Shown: piece by piece, positions 62,576-64,000 of the stretch | How the letters are laid out: each line of letters begins with the position of its first letter | How positions within the stretch are numbered: the stretch's first letter is position 1 | Assembly: GCF_900103225.1 (NCBI RefSeq) | Contig: NZ_FNJH01000001.1 | Span: 1,393,533 to 1,457,532, forward strand | Direction: 5' to 3' | Source of the DNA: Pseudomonas congelans | Lineage (GTDB): Bacteria; Pseudomonadota; Gammaproteobacteria; Pseudomonadales; Pseudomonadaceae | DNA: 64,000 bases | The notes under the pieces: generated by a model | The model's input: the letters and a program-made list of their open reading frames with translations, nothing else | The model's database searches: none | Told to the model about the DNA's origin: nothing | Position numbers and translations under genes: made by a program

Positions 62576-62980
62576 TTACGCCATGATATCCACAGACACA
62601 TTTCCTGAACGAGCAAACTCGATAAAAATAGAACAAACAATTTCCACATCATGTGTGACCGCTCTAGCAGGATACATCTCCCCTAAAATGCTGACGAGTT
62701 CGTTTTTTGAGTTGAGATCAGTCATAGCTCTGACGACATGCTCACCATCTTTATCATACTCGCTAAGCATCAGTAAAAAACTTTCACTTTCAACATAAAG
62801 CGCCAATTCATAGGGGCGACCTTCAGATTCAGACTCGCACCGCATCTTGATAACGCCGGAGCCTTTACCAATGGAAGTCAATACCCCTCGAACATCCAAT
62901 TCTTCGGGATCCATGATAGCTTCTAACTGATGGCGATATCCATCAGCGTCAACAATATAGCCGCCAAAAACCATACTCAT
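62576..62980 (-). CDS. Immunity-like protein for the deaminase module
   Basis: A 134-residue acidic protein (MSMVFGGYIVDADGYRHQLE ... ARSGNVSVDIMA). It starts in an ATGA overlap with the deaminase stop and has a very strong Shine-Dalgarno, AAGGAGGTG. It resembles Imm1-like partners of deaminase toxins (ALYVESESFLLMLSEYDKDG), but the family is uncertain. It ends about 20 bases before the next module. Confidence 0.75.
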   Translation of the reverse strand: MSMVFGGYIVDADGYRHQLEAIMDPEELDVRGVLTSIGKGSGVIKMRCESESEGRPYELALYVESESFLLMLSEYDKDGEHVVRAMTDLNSKNELVSILGEMYPARAVTHDVEIVCSIFIEFARSGNVSVDIMA

Positions 62981-63411
62981 GGCACCTCCTTAATCGACCG
63001 CATTCCCGGCACCCAATTATATTTTTTTGGTAATCCAGTTACGTCGTCTATCGCTTGAATAGTCAAAGAACTCAATCCGGATTTTTCCGCAGCGGCCGCT
63101 ATATCACCTTTGCAAAATCCACATACATCTTTACCTGCAACGCTCATAGCCATATCAGCACCTTGAGTCTTGCCAGCATTATATGCCTGCTGTATGACGC
63201 CAATTTCTGCATGAGCGTCAGCCATATTTCCATTCGGCAAAGATTTTCCTGTTGCTTCAGTTTTGGCCGTTACTCGATCAGCTATCAGAGTTGGCTCATC
63301 TGGATTTGCCTGAGCTACTGGACGAGCTGTTTGGTTTACATCAGTAAATGCCGCATCTCCAATTTTTCCCTCTGCGGTGACAACCGGAGAAATACCTTTT
63401 GCACCTATGCC
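62977..63411 (-). CDS. Orphan toxin module, nucleic-acid deaminase type
   Basis: Frame begins at the junction as GIGAKGISPVVTAEGKIG. The deaminase domain follows: PNGNMADAHAEIGVIQQAYN gives the zinc-binding and catalytic HAE, and GKDVCGFCKGDIAAAAEKSG gives CxxC. This is the cytidine-deaminase fold seen in polymorphic toxins (Toxin-deaminase/BURPS668_1122-like). All four zinc and catalytic residues are present. It is coupled to an immunity gene. Whether it acts on DNA, RNA or free nucleotides cannot be told. Confidence 0.82.
   Translation of the reverse strand, partial: GIGAKGISPVVTAEGKIGDAAFTDVNQTARPVAQANPDEPTLIADRVTAKTEATGKSLPNGNMADAHAEIGVIQQAYNAGKTQGADMAMSVAGKDVCGFCKGDIAAAAEKSGLSSLTIQAIDDVTGLPKKYNWVPGMRSIKEVP
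63396..63405 (-). repeat. Module junction decamer GGTGCAAAAG, copy 5
   Basis: Start of the deaminase module (GIGAK), 8 bases after the stop of the preceding immunity gene. Confidence 0.8.
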
Positions 63412-63412
63412 A

Positions 63413-63775
63413 TCAAACCCAGAAAAAATCGGGTTTAATCATGTACTCAACTCCAACTCCAGCAAGAATTTTTCGAACTCTTAATACGTCTACAGCCTGT
63501 CCAGAAAAAATCCTAAACAGGCCCTGCTGAAGTAATTTTCTAGACTCTAAAAAATTAGACCCAAACACCTCGGACACAGCCATTATATGTGTTTTATTTT
63601 TATAATCACCAGCACAAAATACCTCATATACCTCTTCATCAATCTTAATACCAGACATATTTGTAGTAACTAACGACCAGCCACAAACGGAGCACCTTAC
63701 CCCTTGAGCGCTATTTTCCTCAAAATTTACCAAGCTACCGCCACATAGCTCGCACACAGCTAATGAAATAGCCAC
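63413..63775 (-). CDS. Zinc-ribbon immunity-like protein
   Basis: A 120-residue protein with CELCGGSL and RCSVCGWSL (two CxxC pairs, a zinc ribbon) followed by an alpha-helical region to YMIKPDFFWV. It starts at a GTG that overlaps the preceding toxin stop (TAGTG). Position as in the other cassettes; cognate toxin is the module cut by the right window edge. Confidence 0.72.
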   Translation of the reverse strand: MAISLAVCELCGGSLVNFEENSAQGVRCSVCGWSLVTTNMSGIKIDEEVYEVFCAGDYKNKTHIMAVSEVFGSNFLESRKLLQQGLFRIFSGQAVDVLRVRKILAGVGVEYMIKPDFFWV

Positions 63776-64000
63776 TATGGTTTACCTGGATTAAAAATCT
63801 TGAACTCACCTTGATTCGATAAGTCCGGAAAATTTGGATTCGAAGGAGATCTCGGAGCGACTACCATTCTTCCATCGCCGTAGGCCCATACCAAGTTAGT
63901 TGGAGCCTTCACCGAAACACCCATTTTATTCGCAAGACTCTGAGCAAACCCGGCATCACAAGCTCCAGTATCACAAGATAACAAACGAATTGGCTGCCCA
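63775..64000 (-). CDS. C-terminal end of a toxin module or main CdiA, running off the window
   Basis: Open to the right edge. Visible sequence: GQPIRLLSCDTGACDAGFAQ, SLANKMGVSVKAPTNLVWAY, GDGRMVVAPRSPSNP, then FKIFNPGKP. The RLLSC(N/D)TG...FAQxLANxxGVxVxAPTxxVW pattern is seen at the tips of several Rhs/CDI proteins, possibly a cysteine-peptidase-like fold, but I cannot name the activity. It may be the active tip of the main cdiA gene or another orphan; the sequence to the right would tell. Confidence 0.65.
   Translation of the reverse strand, partial: GQPIRLLSCDTGACDAGFAQSLANKMGVSVKAPTNLVWAYGDGRMVVAPRSPSNPNFPDLSNQGEFKIFNPGKP

Noticed and set aside
58297..63405. Five direct repeats considered as CRISPR or att sites
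   Set aside because: Spacing is hundreds to thousands of bases, the repeats are coding and in frame at module starts, and no integrase or cas gene is present.
57000..64000. Prophage or transposon
   Set aside because: No integrase, transposase, structural phage gene or terminal repeat seen. The module pattern is explained by a CDI toxin array.

Overview
The window reads as about 64 kb of chromosome from a fluorescent-type Pseudomonas, most probably the P. syringae complex. The support is a PrrF-type Fur-controlled sRNA, the pseudomonad cobW-cobN-chlI/chlD arrangement, split pqiA genes, and roughly 60% GC over the first 56 kb. Nearly all of that part is dense, ordinary core or flexible genome. 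The last 7 kb is visibly AT-richer and is an accessory toxin/immunity array.

Layout: 0-1 kb, VpsR-like AAA+ regulator (C-terminus outside the window). 1.8-11.1 kb, cobalamin/cobalt locus. A minus-strand wing (cobW, cobN, then a chlI/VWA pair that looks like one frameshifted chlD gene) and a plus-strand wing (cbtB, cbtA, cobE, cobM) diverge, each behind its own cobalamin riboswitch. 11.2-15.4 kb, fused indolepyruvate ferredoxin oxidoreductase and a divergent Lrp regulator. 15.4-16.4 kb, iron island: Fur-controlled prrF sRNA, a second Fur box, and a sigma-region-4/FecR hybrid. 16.5-21.7 kb, M14 carboxypeptidase, MFS/TetR pair, leucine-rich-repeat kinase, YebC-like protein. 22-25.6 kb, orphan VgrG whose tail runs antisense into a crotonase gene, followed by a thiolase. 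25.8-33.2 kb, lipoprotein, GH128-like and GH3 glycosidases, TetR and MATE. 33.3-44.6 kb, small conserved proteins, a protealysin-like protease with its emfourin-type inhibitor, the pqiA-pqiA-pqiB-pqiC operon, XRE and LysR regulators, pirin, aldo/keto reductase. 44.6-51.9 kb, seven-gene uptake-and-catabolism operon of unknown substrate (symporter, DUF3311 partner, two choline-kinase-like phosphotransferases, carbamoylase-type amidohydrolase, DeoR regulator, amidase). 52.2-56.4 kb, serralysin, GAF histidine kinase, GST. 56.4-57 kb, decayed LysR gene at the border of the accessory array.

57-64 kb, all on the minus strand: the 3' end of a contact-dependent-inhibition (cdiA/FHA-type) locus carrying at least seven toxin C-terminal modules, most followed by a small immunity-like gene. 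They include a deaminase-type toxin, a restriction-fold nuclease candidate, a colicin-E3-type rRNase attached to a displaced piece of adhesin body, an EndoU nuclease, and broken modules. Five modules begin at the same decamer, which encodes a (V/A/I)GAK junction. The main cdiA gene should lie to the right of the window.

The two strongest observations are a complete -1 programmed-frameshift signal in the cobaltochelatase chlI/chlD gene (A_AAA_AAG, 5-nt spacer, 14-nt-armed hairpin, zero-frame stop one codon later, matching reading frames) and the modular orphan toxin array with its shared junction. All functions are assigned by reading motifs by eye; no database search was run.
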